Source: VMDJ01 sp038146785
GTDB lineage: Bacteria; Pseudomonadota; Gammaproteobacteria; Chromatiales; Chromatiaceae
Length of the DNA: 64,000 nucleotides
Assembly: GCA_038146785.1 (NCBI GenBank)
Contig: JAYQSI010000016.1
Coordinates: 798,242 to 862,241, forward strand
Direction of reading: 5' to 3'
Shown here: positions 16,148 through 24,961 of the stretch, in pieces
Layout: the number at the start of each line of letters is the position of its first letter
How positions within the stretch are numbered: the first letter of the stretch is position 1
The notes under the pieces: model-generated
The model's database searches: none
Seen by the model: the letters and a program-made list of their open reading frames with translations, nothing else
Told to the model about the DNA's origin: nothing
Program-made: the position numbers and the translations under genes

Positions 16148-17274
16148 TTAAATCCGCGTAACTCATCAGAAGGCGGGTTAACTCGCACGCTTTCGATGCG
16201 ATGCCTTTCACCTAAATTCATCACAATGCGCGCTCTGTTCGGTAGCGTTTTGAGCATATGTCGTGTGGTACGTTCATAAAGCGCAATAAAACGAATCACC
16301 GCTTCGGGTGACATAGCGCCAGCACCGCCGGCATTATCTTTCGTCGCATCACGCAGCTTTTGTTCTTGTAGCTCACGATTGCGATAGATGGTTTCCATGC
16401 CGCCAACTTGAATAACGATTAACTCATCAAGTAAATCAAATAGCTCTGCATAATCTGTCGCCAGATGATGATTGAGTGTTTGGCGCCAAACGCCATCAGG
16501 GTCTTCTTCGCGTTCCCGATCATTAATAGCGTGCTTAAGTTCATCATCCGTCTGTGGCTCAGCAGCGACGAACCAACCTTCAAATAAGACGACATCAACC
16601 GGTGCTAGGGTGGTTGTCCATTTAGATTCGGCTAACCGATCACCTTCGCCGTTAAAAAGTGATTTATCAAAACGTGGGATCGAGCATGCGCCACTGCTTA
16701 AGCTTCGCAGTGTTTTGAGCGTGTTGATGGCAAGCGTTGTGTCATGTGTTCCAGCAACAGAGCGGGTGGCGAATAAAGGGTGAATGGACTCAGCCATGGC
16801 ATGACGATCAGCATAGGTTTTGTAAAAGTCGTCAATTGATACGCCAACAGCATGTAATCCAAACGCTTCTTTGAGGACGATCTGCAGCAGATAGTTAAGT
16901 GTTGTTTTGCCAGAGCCTTGTCCGCCATTAATACCAATGATGGGGGCGTGCGAGTGTTGATCAAGAATGTCCATTCGACGCTGTGCGATATGCAGCGCTA
17001 GTGGGATATACAAGGTAAAACACTCGGCATGCAGTGGCTTGTTGATTTTTAAGTCACGTGCTTTTGCTTCGAGTGAGTTGTAGCACTTGGCAAATAAGTC
17101 TAGCCATTGTTCAGCATCAAAAGGGGCGATTAAGCTTGCTGCAGCGATCAGTTCTGGCTTTGTGTAGAGATAGTTGAGCGTATTTTCGCGATGTGCATCT
17201 TTATCGCTTAGATACTCACGAAGTACCTCAGCTAACTGTTCAAGTTGATCAGCAGAGGCGGTGCGTTGTTCCAT
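16144..17274 (-). CDS. D-glycerate 3-kinase-like P-loop kinase
   Basis: 376 residues. Walker A GGQGSGKTTL near 116-125, then GVSIDDFYKTYADR and a later VVLFEGWFVAA are the hallmarks of the uridine-kinase/phosphoribulokinase superfamily. The combination with a long helical N-terminal extension matches the plant- and yeast-type glycerate kinase group (GLYK, YGR205W) rather than bacterial GlxK. Substrate is an inference. It ends in the shared TTAA with dcd and lies two bases downstream of purN, so it is probably cotranscribed with purM-purN. Confidence 0.7.
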   Translation of the reverse strand: MEQRTASADQLEQLAEVLREYLSDKDAHRENTLNYLYTKPELIAAASLIAPFDAEQWLDLFAKCYNSLEAKARDLKINKPLHAECFTLYIPLALHIAQRRMDILDQHSHAPIIGINGGQGSGKTTLNYLLQIVLKEAFGLHAVGVSIDDFYKTYADRHAMAESIHPLFATRSVAGTHDTTLAINTLKTLRSLSSGACSIPRFDKSLFNGEGDRLAESKWTTTLAPVDVVLFEGWFVAAEPQTDDELKHAINDREREEDPDGVWRQTLNHHLATDYAELFDLLDELIVIQVGGMETIYRNRELQEQKLRDATKDNAGGAGAMSPEAVIRFIALYERTTRHMLKTLPNRARIVMNLGERHRIESVRVNPPSDELRGFN

Positions 17275-17276
17275 AA

Positions 17277-17930
17277 TTAATTAGCGAGTGGCCACTGAAT
17301 AGGGCTTGAGAGCGTTTGCTGATCAAACACAATGTGGTTGTTTTCTAACTGCAGGCGCTTATCGGCAAACCAACCAATCACAGCTGGAAAGATGCCGTGC
17401 TCAACGGTGAGCACACGCTTCGCTAATGTCTCTGCAGTGTCGTTTGCTTCAACGGGGACTTTTGCTTGAGCAATCACGGGGCCACCATCAAGCTCTTCGG
17501 TCACAAAATGCACACTGGCACCGGCTTCACTGTCACCGGCATCGATAGCGCGTTGATGTGTATTCAAGCCTTGATACTTGGGTAGAAGAGAAGGGTGGAT
17601 ATTGATTAATCGCCCTTTGAAATGCGTGACGAACCCTTCTGTCAGGATGCGCATGAAGCCTGCGAGCACGACAAGGTCGGGTTTGCATTGATCAATCACT
17701 TCAATCAATGCGGCATCAAAGGTTTCTCGATCCGCATATTGGGTGTGATCGATAACCTGTGTGGTAATACCTGCAGCTTCGGCACGCGCCAAACCTTTTA
17801 CATCTGCTTTGTTACTGATCACACGACAGATAGACGCGTTAATGTGCTTATCAGCACACTGATCGATAATCGCTTGAAGGTTGCTACCGCTACCTGAGAT
17901 CAATACGACCAGTGAGGCGGGTTGGCTCAT
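17277..17930 (-). CDS. purN: Phosphoribosylglycinamide formyltransferase 1
   Basis: 217 residues. Transfers a formyl group from 10-formyl-THF to GAR in purine synthesis. Visible are the GAR-binding start VLISGSGSNLQAIID, the folate region VVLAGFMRIL, catalytic INIHPSLLPKYQGLNTH (Asn and His near 107-109) and EELDGGPVIAQ with the catalytic Asp upstream. It lies four bases after purM, as in E. coli. Confidence 0.96.
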   Translation of the reverse strand: MSQPASLVVLISGSGSNLQAIIDQCADKHINASICRVISNKADVKGLARAEAAGITTQVIDHTQYADRETFDAALIEVIDQCKPDLVVLAGFMRILTEGFVTHFKGRLINIHPSLLPKYQGLNTHQRAIDAGDSEAGASVHFVTEELDGGPVIAQAKVPVEANDTAETLAKRVLTVEHGIFPAVIGWFADKRLQLENNHIVFDQQTLSSPIQWPLAN

Positions 17931-17933
17931 CGA

Positions 17934-18986
17934 TTAAACGTATTCGACGAAGGCTTCGTCTTTATCCGATGCTTCAATGCGTCCCAGTTCGAACACGGTC
18001 TCGCCTTGTTCTTCGAGAATGCGTTTGGTTTCTGCAACATCATCTGGTGATACGCAGGCCACCATGCCAACACCACAGTTAAAGGTGCGCAGCATCTCAC
18101 TCTCGGCGATATTGCCGCGCGACTGTAGCCATTCGAAGACCGGTGGCAGTGCCCACGCATTACGTTCGATAACGGCCTTACTCTTTGCTGGAAGCACACG
18201 AGGTAAGTTTTCGGTTAAGCCGCCACCTGTGATGTGGGCCAGTGCGTGAACGCGCACATGCTTAAGGAGCTCAAGCAATGGCTTTACATAGAGATGGGTA
18301 GGTTCAAGCAACGCTTCGCCGAGTGTTCTGCCATCAAACGGTGTGTCTAATGATTCACCGCTAACTTCAATCACCTTGCGCACCAATGAATAACCATTTG
18401 AGTGTGGTCCAGATGATGCGAGACCTAACAGTACGTCGCCCACTTTGACTTCATCTGGGTTCAAGATCTGATCTTTTTCGACAATGCCGACGGCAAAGCC
18501 TGCAAGGTCATAATCTTCCGCGTCATACATGCCGGGCATCTCAGCGGTTTCGCCGCCGGTTAATGCGCAGCCTGAGCGTGAGCAACCTTCGGCAATACCG
18601 GTAACTACAGCGGTGGCGGTATCGACATCTAAGTGACCGGTTGCGTAGTAGTCCAAGAAGAACAATGGCTCTGCGCCCGTCACGATGATGTCGTTCACAC
18701 ACATGGCAACCAAATCGATGCCGATGGTGTCGTGCTTCTTCATCTGCAGCGCAAGCTTAAGTTTGGTGCCAACGCCATCGGTGCCAGAGACCAAAACAGG
18801 TTTTTTGTAACCCTCTGGTAATTCAAACAACGCACCAAAGCCACCAAGGCCAGAAAGAACGCCAGGGCGGAAAGTGTTTTTGACGACCGGCTTGATGCGT
18901 TCGACTAAGGCTTCACCTGCGTCGATATCGACACCGGCAGCGGCATAACTCAGACCAGTTTTTGGGGTAGAGGATGAATCGCTCAA
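17934..18986 (-). CDS. purM: Phosphoribosylformylglycinamidine cyclo-ligase (AIR synthetase)
   Basis: 350 residues, normal length. Closes the imidazole ring to AIR using ATP. The start LSYAAAGVDIDAGEALVERIK, the glycine-rich GVLSGLGGFGALFE, the GTDGVGTKLK motif near 68-77 and the ITGGGLTENLPRVLP loop are all characteristic. First gene of purM-purN-kinase, divergent from the DUF2066 gene. Confidence 0.96.
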   Translation of the reverse strand: MSDSSSTPKTGLSYAAAGVDIDAGEALVERIKPVVKNTFRPGVLSGLGGFGALFELPEGYKKPVLVSGTDGVGTKLKLALQMKKHDTIGIDLVAMCVNDIIVTGAEPLFFLDYYATGHLDVDTATAVVTGIAEGCSRSGCALTGGETAEMPGMYDAEDYDLAGFAVGIVEKDQILNPDEVKVGDVLLGLASSGPHSNGYSLVRKVIEVSGESLDTPFDGRTLGEALLEPTHLYVKPLLELLKHVRVHALAHITGGGLTENLPRVLPAKSKAVIERNAWALPPVFEWLQSRGNIAESEMLRTFNCGVGMVACVSPDDVAETKRILEEQGETVFELGRIEASDKDEAFVEYV

Positions 18987-19080
18987 GGCGGGCTCCAGAG
19001 AAGGGTTTTGCTAGGCTGCGAATTTTACCTTTTTAGGCGCCATTTCGCATGTCTCGTTTTGCCCTCGGCTGAGGGCGAGC

Positions 19081-19089
19081 TGTTACACT
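19081..19089 (+). promoter_or_regulatory. Extended -10 promoter giving a probably leaderless DUF2066 mRNA
   Basis: TGT-TACACT is an extended -10 whose inferred start point (19096-19097) falls on the ATG itself. No Shine-Dalgarno sequence precedes the ATG. A short hairpin GCCCTC-GGCT-GAGGGC at 19061-19076 lies just upstream. Confidence 0.5.
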
Positions 19090-19096
19090 CTATCTT

Positions 19097-20203
19097 ATGA
19101 AATGGCTTCGACTTCCTGCATTGATAAGTTGTGTTCTGTTGGCCCCAATGGCGCTAGCAGTGGACGTGGCTGAGCTCTACAAAGCGGAAATCCAGGTGCC
19201 GGACGATGGTGATCAAGCCCGGGCGAAAGCGCTATCCAGTGCCCTGAAAAAGGTATTGATCCAGGTTTCTGGCAATCAAAAGATTGTCGAACGCGATGAG
19301 GCGTTGGTGATTTTGCCGCAGGCGACAGATCTACTGCAGCAATACAGCTACCGTCACGAAGAGGTGGCGGCTGAAGATTTGGTCGATGAGCAGGCGGGTA
19401 AACGTTTTTATCTGCAAACCGTGTTCGATCGAGAGGCGACAGAGCGCTTGATGCGCAGTCATGGCTTGCCAGTTTGGACGGGAATTCGTCCTCAGGTCCT
19501 GCTTTGGACCACGCTTGAGAATAATGGTGCGCGTCAGCTGGTTAATCTTCAGGAGTCGGCTGAGATCAGTGCCGAGCTCGAAGCGCTCGCTCAGCGTCGT
19601 TCGATGCCGTTGCAGATTCCGCTGATGGATCTGACCGATCAATCCACGCTCACCGCGGCGGACCTTTGGTCGGATTATCGTCCTGCGATTGATAAGGCCT
19701 CTGAGCGATACCCGCATGATGTGATCACTACATTGAAATTGTCACCCACTGTGCAAGCGGAATGGCTGGCGCGTTGGAATGTTTATCGCGGCGATCAGTT
19801 GATTCAATTTGAAACCCAAGCACCGGCTGCGCAAGCGGCTTTGATGGATGGTTTGAATGAGCTGCAAGATCGTTTATCGGATTTGGCTGCGCAAGAAGTG
19901 GTTAGCGATGAGCCGATAAAAGTCTCGATGTGGATCGATCCGGTCGAGTCGGTGCAGCTTTATTCAAAAGTGATGTCGCGGTTGCGCAATGATCCAACGC
20001 TAACAGATCTTCAATTACACGTGCTCGATGGCACGGGTATGCAAGTGAGTGTGAAGGTGCGTGGTGGTCGTCAAGAGCTGGAAAAGTTGCTTACTCGCCA
20101 AGCTGAATTTGGTGTAACACCGATGACGGCACTGCAAGCTCAGCAAGGGGTGGACCTGGTGTTGCAACCAGAGTTAATTGCTAAAGGTGTTACTGCTCAG
20201 TAA
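19097..20203 (+). CDS. DUF2066 secreted protein
   Basis: 368 residues with a signal peptide (MKWLRLPALISCVLLAPMALA) and the DUF2066 core: VDVAELYKAEIQVPDDGDQARAKALSSALKKVLIQVSG at the N-terminus. Found in many Gammaproteobacteria next to hda and the PerM-like exporter, as here. Function is unknown and it probably acts in the periplasm or outer envelope. Its stop overlaps the next start by one base (TAATG). Confidence 0.88.
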   Translation: MKWLRLPALISCVLLAPMALAVDVAELYKAEIQVPDDGDQARAKALSSALKKVLIQVSGNQKIVERDEALVILPQATDLLQQYSYRHEEVAAEDLVDEQAGKRFYLQTVFDREATERLMRSHGLPVWTGIRPQVLLWTTLENNGARQLVNLQESAEISAELEALAQRRSMPLQIPLMDLTDQSTLTAADLWSDYRPAIDKASERYPHDVITTLKLSPTVQAEWLARWNVYRGDQLIQFETQAPAAQAALMDGLNELQDRLSDLAAQEVVSDEPIKVSMWIDPVESVQLYSKVMSRLRNDPTLTDLQLHVLDGTGMQVSVKVRGGRQELEKLLTRQAEFGVTPMTALQAQQGVDLVLQPELIAKGVTAQ

Positions 20204-20751
20204 TGCATCATCTGCCTAATATCATTAGCTTCTTGCGTATTTTATTAGTGGCCCCGATTGTCTGGGCGCTGCTTAACCATCGTTATGACTTAGCGGTCGT
20301 GTTGTTTGTTATTGCCGGTATATCCGACGGCGTTGATGGTTATCTTGCGAAGCGTTTTGGGTGGGAGTCACGCTTTGGCGGCGTGCTAGATGCGATCGCT
20401 GATAAATTGCTCTTGGTTAGTACCTTTATTGTTTTGTGGCTCTTGGCGGTTTTTCCACTCTGGTTGGTGGCGCTGATTATCCTGCGTGATCTTTTGATCG
20501 TTGGTGGTGGTGTTATCTATAACCTCAAGGTTGAGAAGTTCAATGCTGAGCCAAGCTTAATGAGTAAGTTGAATACCGTTTTGCAGATTGTTTTAGCCAC
20601 TGTTGGTGTATTGAGTTTAGGGCTGCTCGACGTTGCGCCTATGGTGATTGATGTCTTAAGTTGGGCGGTAGCGATTACCGTTGTCTTGAGTGGCTTTGGT
20701 TATGCCAATACGTGGGGGCGACGTGTGGTGAAAAGGGATAAGCATGTTTAA
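20203..20751 (+). CDS. CDP-alcohol phosphatidyltransferase (PgsA-like)
   Basis: 182-residue membrane enzyme with the CDP-alcohol motif in ISDGVDGYLAKRFG...GGVLDAIADK (near 40-67): four conserved Asp residues that bind Mg2+ and CDP-diacylglycerol. Closest in size and order to phosphatidylglycerophosphate synthase PgsA, but it is the DUF2066-neighbour paralogue, so a different alcohol acceptor is possible. It overlaps DUF2066 by one base and the next gene by eight. Confidence 0.82.
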   Translation: MHHLPNIISFLRILLVAPIVWALLNHRYDLAVVLFVIAGISDGVDGYLAKRFGWESRFGGVLDAIADKLLLVSTFIVLWLLAVFPLWLVALIILRDLLIVGGGVIYNLKVEKFNAEPSLMSKLNTVLQIVLATVGVLSLGLLDVAPMVIDVLSWAVAITVVLSGFGYANTWGRRVVKRDKHV

Positions 20752-21796
20752 CAAACAATTAATGACCTGGCTTTGGGTGCTAGCGATTGGTGCTGGCTTG
20801 TATGTGTTGTCGCCAATCTTGATGCCGTTTGCTGTCGCGCTATTACTTGCCTATCTCGGTGATCCTCTCGTGGATCGTTTAGAGACGCTCAAATTGCCGC
20901 GCACTTTGGCGGTGGTGATTGTTTTTGTGGTGATTATCGGTTTGCTAGTTGCTGCTGTGATGGGTGTGGGTCCGCAGCTTGAATTGCAGATCAAACAATT
21001 GCTTGCGGTATTGCCTGAGTATGCAGAGCGGGTGAAGCTATTGATCGAAGAGTATCTCGGCCAATCTTTGTCGCTAGAGTCACTACAAGAAGGGTCAATT
21101 AAAGAGTCATTGGCAGCGCATTGGCAAACAGCGGGCGGTGTCTTCGGTGTTGTCTGGCAATCGATCTCTAGTTCGACCTTGTGGTTTGTCGCGTTGCTAA
21201 CCAATTTATTGTTGATTCCAGTATTAACGTTTTATTTATTGCGTGACTGGGATCGCTTGGTCGTGCAAGTACATGCTTTATTGCCACGCGACTCTGAGAA
21301 AACTATTAGCCGATTAGCAAAAGAATCTGATGAGGTTTTAGGTGCCTTCTTGCGTGGTCAGCTAGTGGTGATGTTTGCACTGGGTGTGATCTATACCACC
21401 GGTCTTTGGATGTTGGATATTAAGTTCGCTCTGTTGATTGGTATGTTGGCTGGCGTGGTGAGTTTTGTGCCTTATCTCGGTTTGATTGTAGGCATTACAG
21501 TTGCATCGCTTGCTGCTTGGCTTCAGTTCCAACAAATTGATGTGCTGCCTGCAGTGATGGCGGTATTCATTATTGGTCAGCTTGTTGAGGGCTTGGTGTT
21601 AACGCCGCGTTTAGTGGGTGAGCGTATTGGTTTACATCCAGTCGCTGTGATCTTTGCGGTGATGGCCGGTGGTCAGCTCTATGGTTTCTTTGGCGTGCTT
21701 GTCGCGCTACCCGTCGCTGCGGTTGCTGTGGTTTTGATGCGTCATGCTTTGTCGGTTTATCAGCAAAGCACGGCTTATATGGGAACTAAAGACTGA
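20744..21796 (+). CDS. AI-2E family transporter (PerM-like)
   Basis: 350 residues with about eight membrane helices and the family hallmark region LVGERIGLHPVAVIFAVMAGGQLYGFFGVLVALPVAA near the C-terminus. Members move diverse small molecules or Na+/H+; the name from autoinducer export applies only to some. Eight-base overlap with the preceding gene. Its 3' end overlaps the convergent hda by 11 bases. Confidence 0.85.
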   Translation: MFNKQLMTWLWVLAIGAGLYVLSPILMPFAVALLLAYLGDPLVDRLETLKLPRTLAVVIVFVVIIGLLVAAVMGVGPQLELQIKQLLAVLPEYAERVKLLIEEYLGQSLSLESLQEGSIKESLAAHWQTAGGVFGVVWQSISSSTLWFVALLTNLLLIPVLTFYLLRDWDRLVVQVHALLPRDSEKTISRLAKESDEVLGAFLRGQLVVMFALGVIYTTGLWMLDIKFALLIGMLAGVVSFVPYLGLIVGITVASLAAWLQFQQIDVLPAVMAVFIIGQLVEGLVLTPRLVGERIGLHPVAVIFAVMAGGQLYGFFGVLVALPVAAVAVVLMRHALSVYQQSTAYMGTKD

Positions 21797-22478
21797 GTCT
21801 TGGTTTCACAAACGGAATGGTGAGTTGGCGTTGTTCTGCCAATGAATCATGGTCGAGTTGATCAAGTAATTTCACTAAGGCATGTAGATCGCGTGAAAAA
21901 TGCGTGATGATGTAATTGCCAACATCTTCGCTGAGTGTGAGTCCACGCTCTTTCGCTTTTTGAGTAAGTACGATTAAGCGTTGCTCATCATTCAGTGGTT
22001 TGAGATCCACATTCACACCCCAGCTTAAACGCGAACGAAGATCCGGAAGTTTGATTTGGGTGTTCTTTGCCGCATCTTTAGCACTGACTAAAAGCTTTGC
22101 TTTGCGATCTTTCATTCGGTTGTAAAGATGAAAGAGGGCTTCTTCCCAGGCAGCGTTGCCTGCGATGGCATCGATATCATCAATAGCAACAAAATCTAAT
22201 TGCTCCATGCCCTCAAGCATTTGAGGATCAAGCTCATGGTGTTGAGCTAAAGGAAGATAGGCTGCACGAAGACCTTGAGTTTCTGCCTCGCGCGTTTGGG
22301 CAAGTAAGAGATGTGTTTTGCCGCTCGCTTGATCACCACTGACAAATAACTGCCATTCACCACTGCCATCACGTTGCGCAGATAGCATGGCCGCTAAGCT
22401 TGGGTTGGCTTCAAACAGATAACTACCCAGTTGCGTTGATTTGCTCAGGCTTAAACCGAGCGGTAGTTGATCAGTCAT
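21786..22478 (-). CDS. hda: DnaA regulatory inactivator Hda
   Basis: 230 residues, AAA+ protein that, with the DNA-loaded beta clamp, stimulates ATP hydrolysis by DnaA. The N-terminal QLPLGLSL is the clamp-binding motif. SGDQASGKTHLL (near 48-59) is a Walker A variant, and VAIDDIDAI near 97 is Walker B. RSRLSWGVNVDLKPL follows as in DnaA domain III. It lacks DnaA domains I and IV, which separates it from DnaA. Overlaps the upstream DUF2069 gene by eight bases. Confidence 0.93.
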   Translation of the reverse strand: MTDQLPLGLSLSKSTQLGSYLFEANPSLAAMLSAQRDGSGEWQLFVSGDQASGKTHLLLAQTREAETQGLRAAYLPLAQHHELDPQMLEGMEQLDFVAIDDIDAIAGNAAWEEALFHLYNRMKDRKAKLLVSAKDAAKNTQIKLPDLRSRLSWGVNVDLKPLNDEQRLIVLTQKAKERGLTLSEDVGNYIITHFSRDLHALVKLLDQLDHDSLAEQRQLTIPFVKPRLSL

Positions 22479-22830
22479 TGTTTTGGCGACTTTCCGCGCG
22501 CCAACGAATGAAGAAGCTTGCGGTGAATAGATAGGTGACCGCTAAGAGTGTTTCGAGCATGCCCCAAACCCAAAGATGCGAATCAGACCACCAACCCATG
22601 CCGCCATGCACGATATAGAGAAGGCTAATTAGGGTGCCCCAAACAATCGCTTTATCGCGACCATGCAAAATGCCGCGTAATGGAAAGAGCAATGGCAATA
22701 CCATCACCACCAACATGAAGGAAACTTGGCTTGGTTTGAATTCACCTAAGCTAATAGCCCATGCCATACCAAATGCAATCAGACCAAGATAACTGCCAAG
22801 CGATAGCCAGCGTGTCAAAGTGACTTTCAA
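22471..22830 (-). CDS. DUF2069 membrane protein
   Basis: 119 residues with four predicted helices: LGLIAFGMAWAISL, VSFMLVVMVLPLLFPL, then LISLLYIVHGGMGWW and MLETLLAVTYLFTASFF. The LPLLFPLRGILHGR motif is typical of DUF2069. Function unknown. It sits between wrbA and hda, an order common in Gammaproteobacteria. Confidence 0.85.
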   Translation of the reverse strand: MKVTLTRWLSLGSYLGLIAFGMAWAISLGEFKPSQVSFMLVVMVLPLLFPLRGILHGRDKAIVWGTLISLLYIVHGGMGWWSDSHLWVWGMLETLLAVTYLFTASFFIRWRAESRQNND

Positions 22831-22831
22831 C

Positions 22832-23422
22832 TTAACCTCTAAGCTTGTTGGCTAGCTCGCCAATTTGTTTGCCTAGTGCTTGTGCGATCGATTGTTCGTT
22901 CGCCGTGAGCGTTACGCTGTTGTCAGCACCAGAGACATGGCTAGGTCCGTAAGGCGTGCCACCTGTGGTGGTTTCTAGCAATGCGGGCTCGTTATAAGGC
23001 ACGCCAGTGATCACCATGCCGTGATGGAGTAATGGCAACATCATCGAGGTAAGGGTGGTTTCTTGGCCGCCATGCATACTGGCTGATGCGGTGAAAACAC
23101 CTGCTGGTTTGCCAATCAGGGCGCCGCTCATCCACAGACCAGAGGTTTGATCGATAAAGTATTTGAGTGGTGATGCCATGTTGCCAAAGTAGGTTGCACT
23201 ACCCAGAGCAAGACCATCACAGGTTTCGAGCTCTTCTAAGGTCACATAAGGCGCGCCATCAGTCGGTACACCCGGTTCGGTTGCTTCACATTTCGGTGAG
23301 ACTTCAGGAACGGTACGTAGCATCGCTTCATTACCGGTCGACTCAATGCCGCGCGCGACATATTTCGCCATGTTGGCAGTGCCGCCATGACGGCTGTAAT
23401 ACAACACAAGAATATGGCTCAT
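22832..23422 (-). CDS. wrbA: NAD(P)H:quinone oxidoreductase, WrbA type
   Basis: 196 residues, flavodoxin fold. FMN phosphate loop YYSRHGGTANMAKYVARGI near 8-26 and the flavin-binding segments GSATYFGNMASPLKYFID and FTASASMHGGQETTL are present. Reduces quinones by two electrons, limiting superoxide. It starts at the last base of arsC, so the pair is translationally coupled. Confidence 0.93.
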   Translation of the reverse strand: MSHILVLYYSRHGGTANMAKYVARGIESTGNEAMLRTVPEVSPKCEATEPGVPTDGAPYVTLEELETCDGLALGSATYFGNMASPLKYFIDQTSGLWMSGALIGKPAGVFTASASMHGGQETTLTSMMLPLLHHGMVITGVPYNEPALLETTTGGTPYGPSHVSGADNSVTLTANEQSIAQALGKQIGELANKLRG

Positions 23423-23769
23423 TAGAGAATCTCCAAGACTTGCTCAGGTGGACGACCAATGGCCGCTTTGCCGTTAGTGATGACGATAGGGCGTTCAATG
23501 AGTTTTGGTGTCGCAACCATGATGTCGATCAACGCATCATCAGAGAGCGATTCATCATCAGCACCAGTCTCGGTGTATTCCGCTTCACCTTTTCGCATCA
23601 GCTGACGTGGCGAAAGACCTAACATGCCAAGCACGTCTTTCAATTCAGACTTGGTCGGAGGTGTTTTGAGGTATTCAACAACATCAGCGTTAACGCCTTG
23701 TTCTTCTAACAGCGCAAGCGTTTGACGAGACTTGCTGCAGCGCGGGTTGTGAAAGATTTTAACCGACAT
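23422..23769 (-). CDS. arsC: Arsenate reductase (glutaredoxin-dependent type)
   Basis: 115 residues. The active site HNPRCSKSR has the catalytic Cys at position 11, and the thioredoxin-like fold has the cis-Pro segment ERPIVITNGKAAIGRPPEQV. Pairing with wrbA and hda rather than arsB or arsR suggests the chromosomal ArsC/YffB-like housekeeping form rather than a dedicated arsenic operon. GGGAG precedes the start. Confidence 0.92.
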   Translation of the reverse strand: MSVKIFHNPRCSKSRQTLALLEEQGVNADVVEYLKTPPTKSELKDVLGMLGLSPRQLMRKGEAEYTETGADDESLSDDALIDIMVATPKLIERPIVITNGKAAIGRPPEQVLEIL

Positions 23770-23926
23770 AGATTTCTCCCTATTACAGCGCTGAGTTTAC
23801 CAAAGCCTGCCCTATGGCGGCGGGGTGCAATTCATTCATCGTGGCAGGGTCATTTTCAGGTCGTGATGGCTAGTACTGAGCAGCGCTCATCACTATATTC
23901 ATCGCATTCCTTTGAGAGGTTACAAA

Positions 23927-24385
23927 ATGATTCGAGCATTACTGCTTTTTTGCTTATTGATCACGCCGGTGATGGCCGAGACGAATGCGAGCTGGGTGGA
24001 TCTGGATGGTAAAACGCACAAGTTGTCTGATTACCAAGGTCGCTGGGTGTTGGTGAATTACTGGGCTACCTGGTGTCCGCCCTGCATGGAAGAGTTACCA
24101 GAGCTAGAGATTCTGCATTCGCAGCACAGCGATAAGATTGTGGTGCTGGGAGTGAATTTTGAGGACGCTACCCCTGAGCGCCTGCGCAAGTTTACCGATG
24201 ACTTGTTTCTCTCCTATCCAATCCTGCCGGTCGGTTTGAATCCGATGCCACACGAGCTGGTGGGTGAAATCCCTGGATTGCCTTCGAGCTTTTTGGTGAA
24301 TCCAAAAGGCGAGGTTGAGGTACGTCATGTTGGCTCGCTGACAGCGGACATGGTGCTTGACTTCATTGCTGCTCAGGCTCAATGA
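23927..24385 (+). CDS. Periplasmic TlpA/ResA-like thioredoxin
   Basis: 152 residues from ATG 23927, chosen because GAGAGG lies eight bases upstream; a TTG five codons earlier is unsupported. Signal peptide MIRALLLFCLLITPVMAE, then SWVDLDGKTHKLSDYQGRWVL and the redox motif WCPPC near 50-54. The cis-Pro loop is GLPSSFLVNPKG. A disulfide/thiol reductase of the periplasm or inner membrane face, likely working with the second thioredoxin downstream. Confidence 0.88.
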   Translation: MIRALLLFCLLITPVMAETNASWVDLDGKTHKLSDYQGRWVLVNYWATWCPPCMEELPELEILHSQHSDKIVVLGVNFEDATPERLRKFTDDLFLSYPILPVGLNPMPHELVGEIPGLPSSFLVNPKGEVEVRHVGSLTADMVLDFIAAQAQ

Positions 24386-24424
24386 TTAACCTATTGAAAT
24401 GATGTATCGCGATGGAGCGATTGG

Positions 24425-24961
24425 ATGAAATTTTTCAGCCGTTTTTTGGTTACTCTTTTACTGATTAGCAGTGCTGCTGTTTCAGCTGCTGATCTGCCGC
24501 GTGACCCACACAAGTTTTTCTTTGATGAAAGCTTTTGGGATATGAAAGAAGAGCTAGAGATTGCTAAAGAGAAAGGCAAAAAAGGCATCATGATCATGTT
24601 CACGATGACGGAGTGTCCTTTCTGTCATCGTATGAAAACGATGGTTCTTAATCAGCCGGATGTGCAGGATTACTACAAAAAGAACTTCCAACTATTCGAA
24701 GTGGATATCGAAGGCGATGTGGAGTTGGTGAACTTCAAAGGTGAAAGCACCACGATGAAAGATTTCGCCTTTAAAGAATATCGCGTACGTGCAACACCAG
24801 TTTTTGCGTTCTTTGATTTAGAAGGTAACTACATTCCTCGTTCGCGTTTTACCGGTGCGACTAAAAACAAAGAGGAATTCAATCTGCTTGGTAAGTACGT
24901 CTTAGATAAAGCGTACGAGAAAGAAGCCTTTGCGCGTTACAAGCGAGCAAACCTTAAGTGA
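24425..24961 (+). CDS. Secreted thioredoxin-fold protein, SoxW-like
   Basis: 178 residues with signal peptide MKFFSRFLVTLLLISSAAVSA. The active site is ECPFCHRMK (CxxC near 63-66) preceded by KGIMIMFTM, with the cis-Pro in RVRATPVFAFFDLEGN. This is the SoxW/thioredoxin_2 pattern, seen in sulfur-oxidising bacteria as a reductase for Sox proteins, though no other sox gene is here. Its TGA overlaps a GTG start of the tolC-like gene (GTGA). Confidence 0.82.
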   Translation: MKFFSRFLVTLLLISSAAVSAADLPRDPHKFFFDESFWDMKEELEIAKEKGKKGIMIMFTMTECPFCHRMKTMVLNQPDVQDYYKKNFQLFEVDIEGDVELVNFKGESTTMKDFAFKEYRVRATPVFAFFDLEGNYIPRSRFTGATKNKEEFNLLGKYVLDKAYEKEAFARYKRANLK

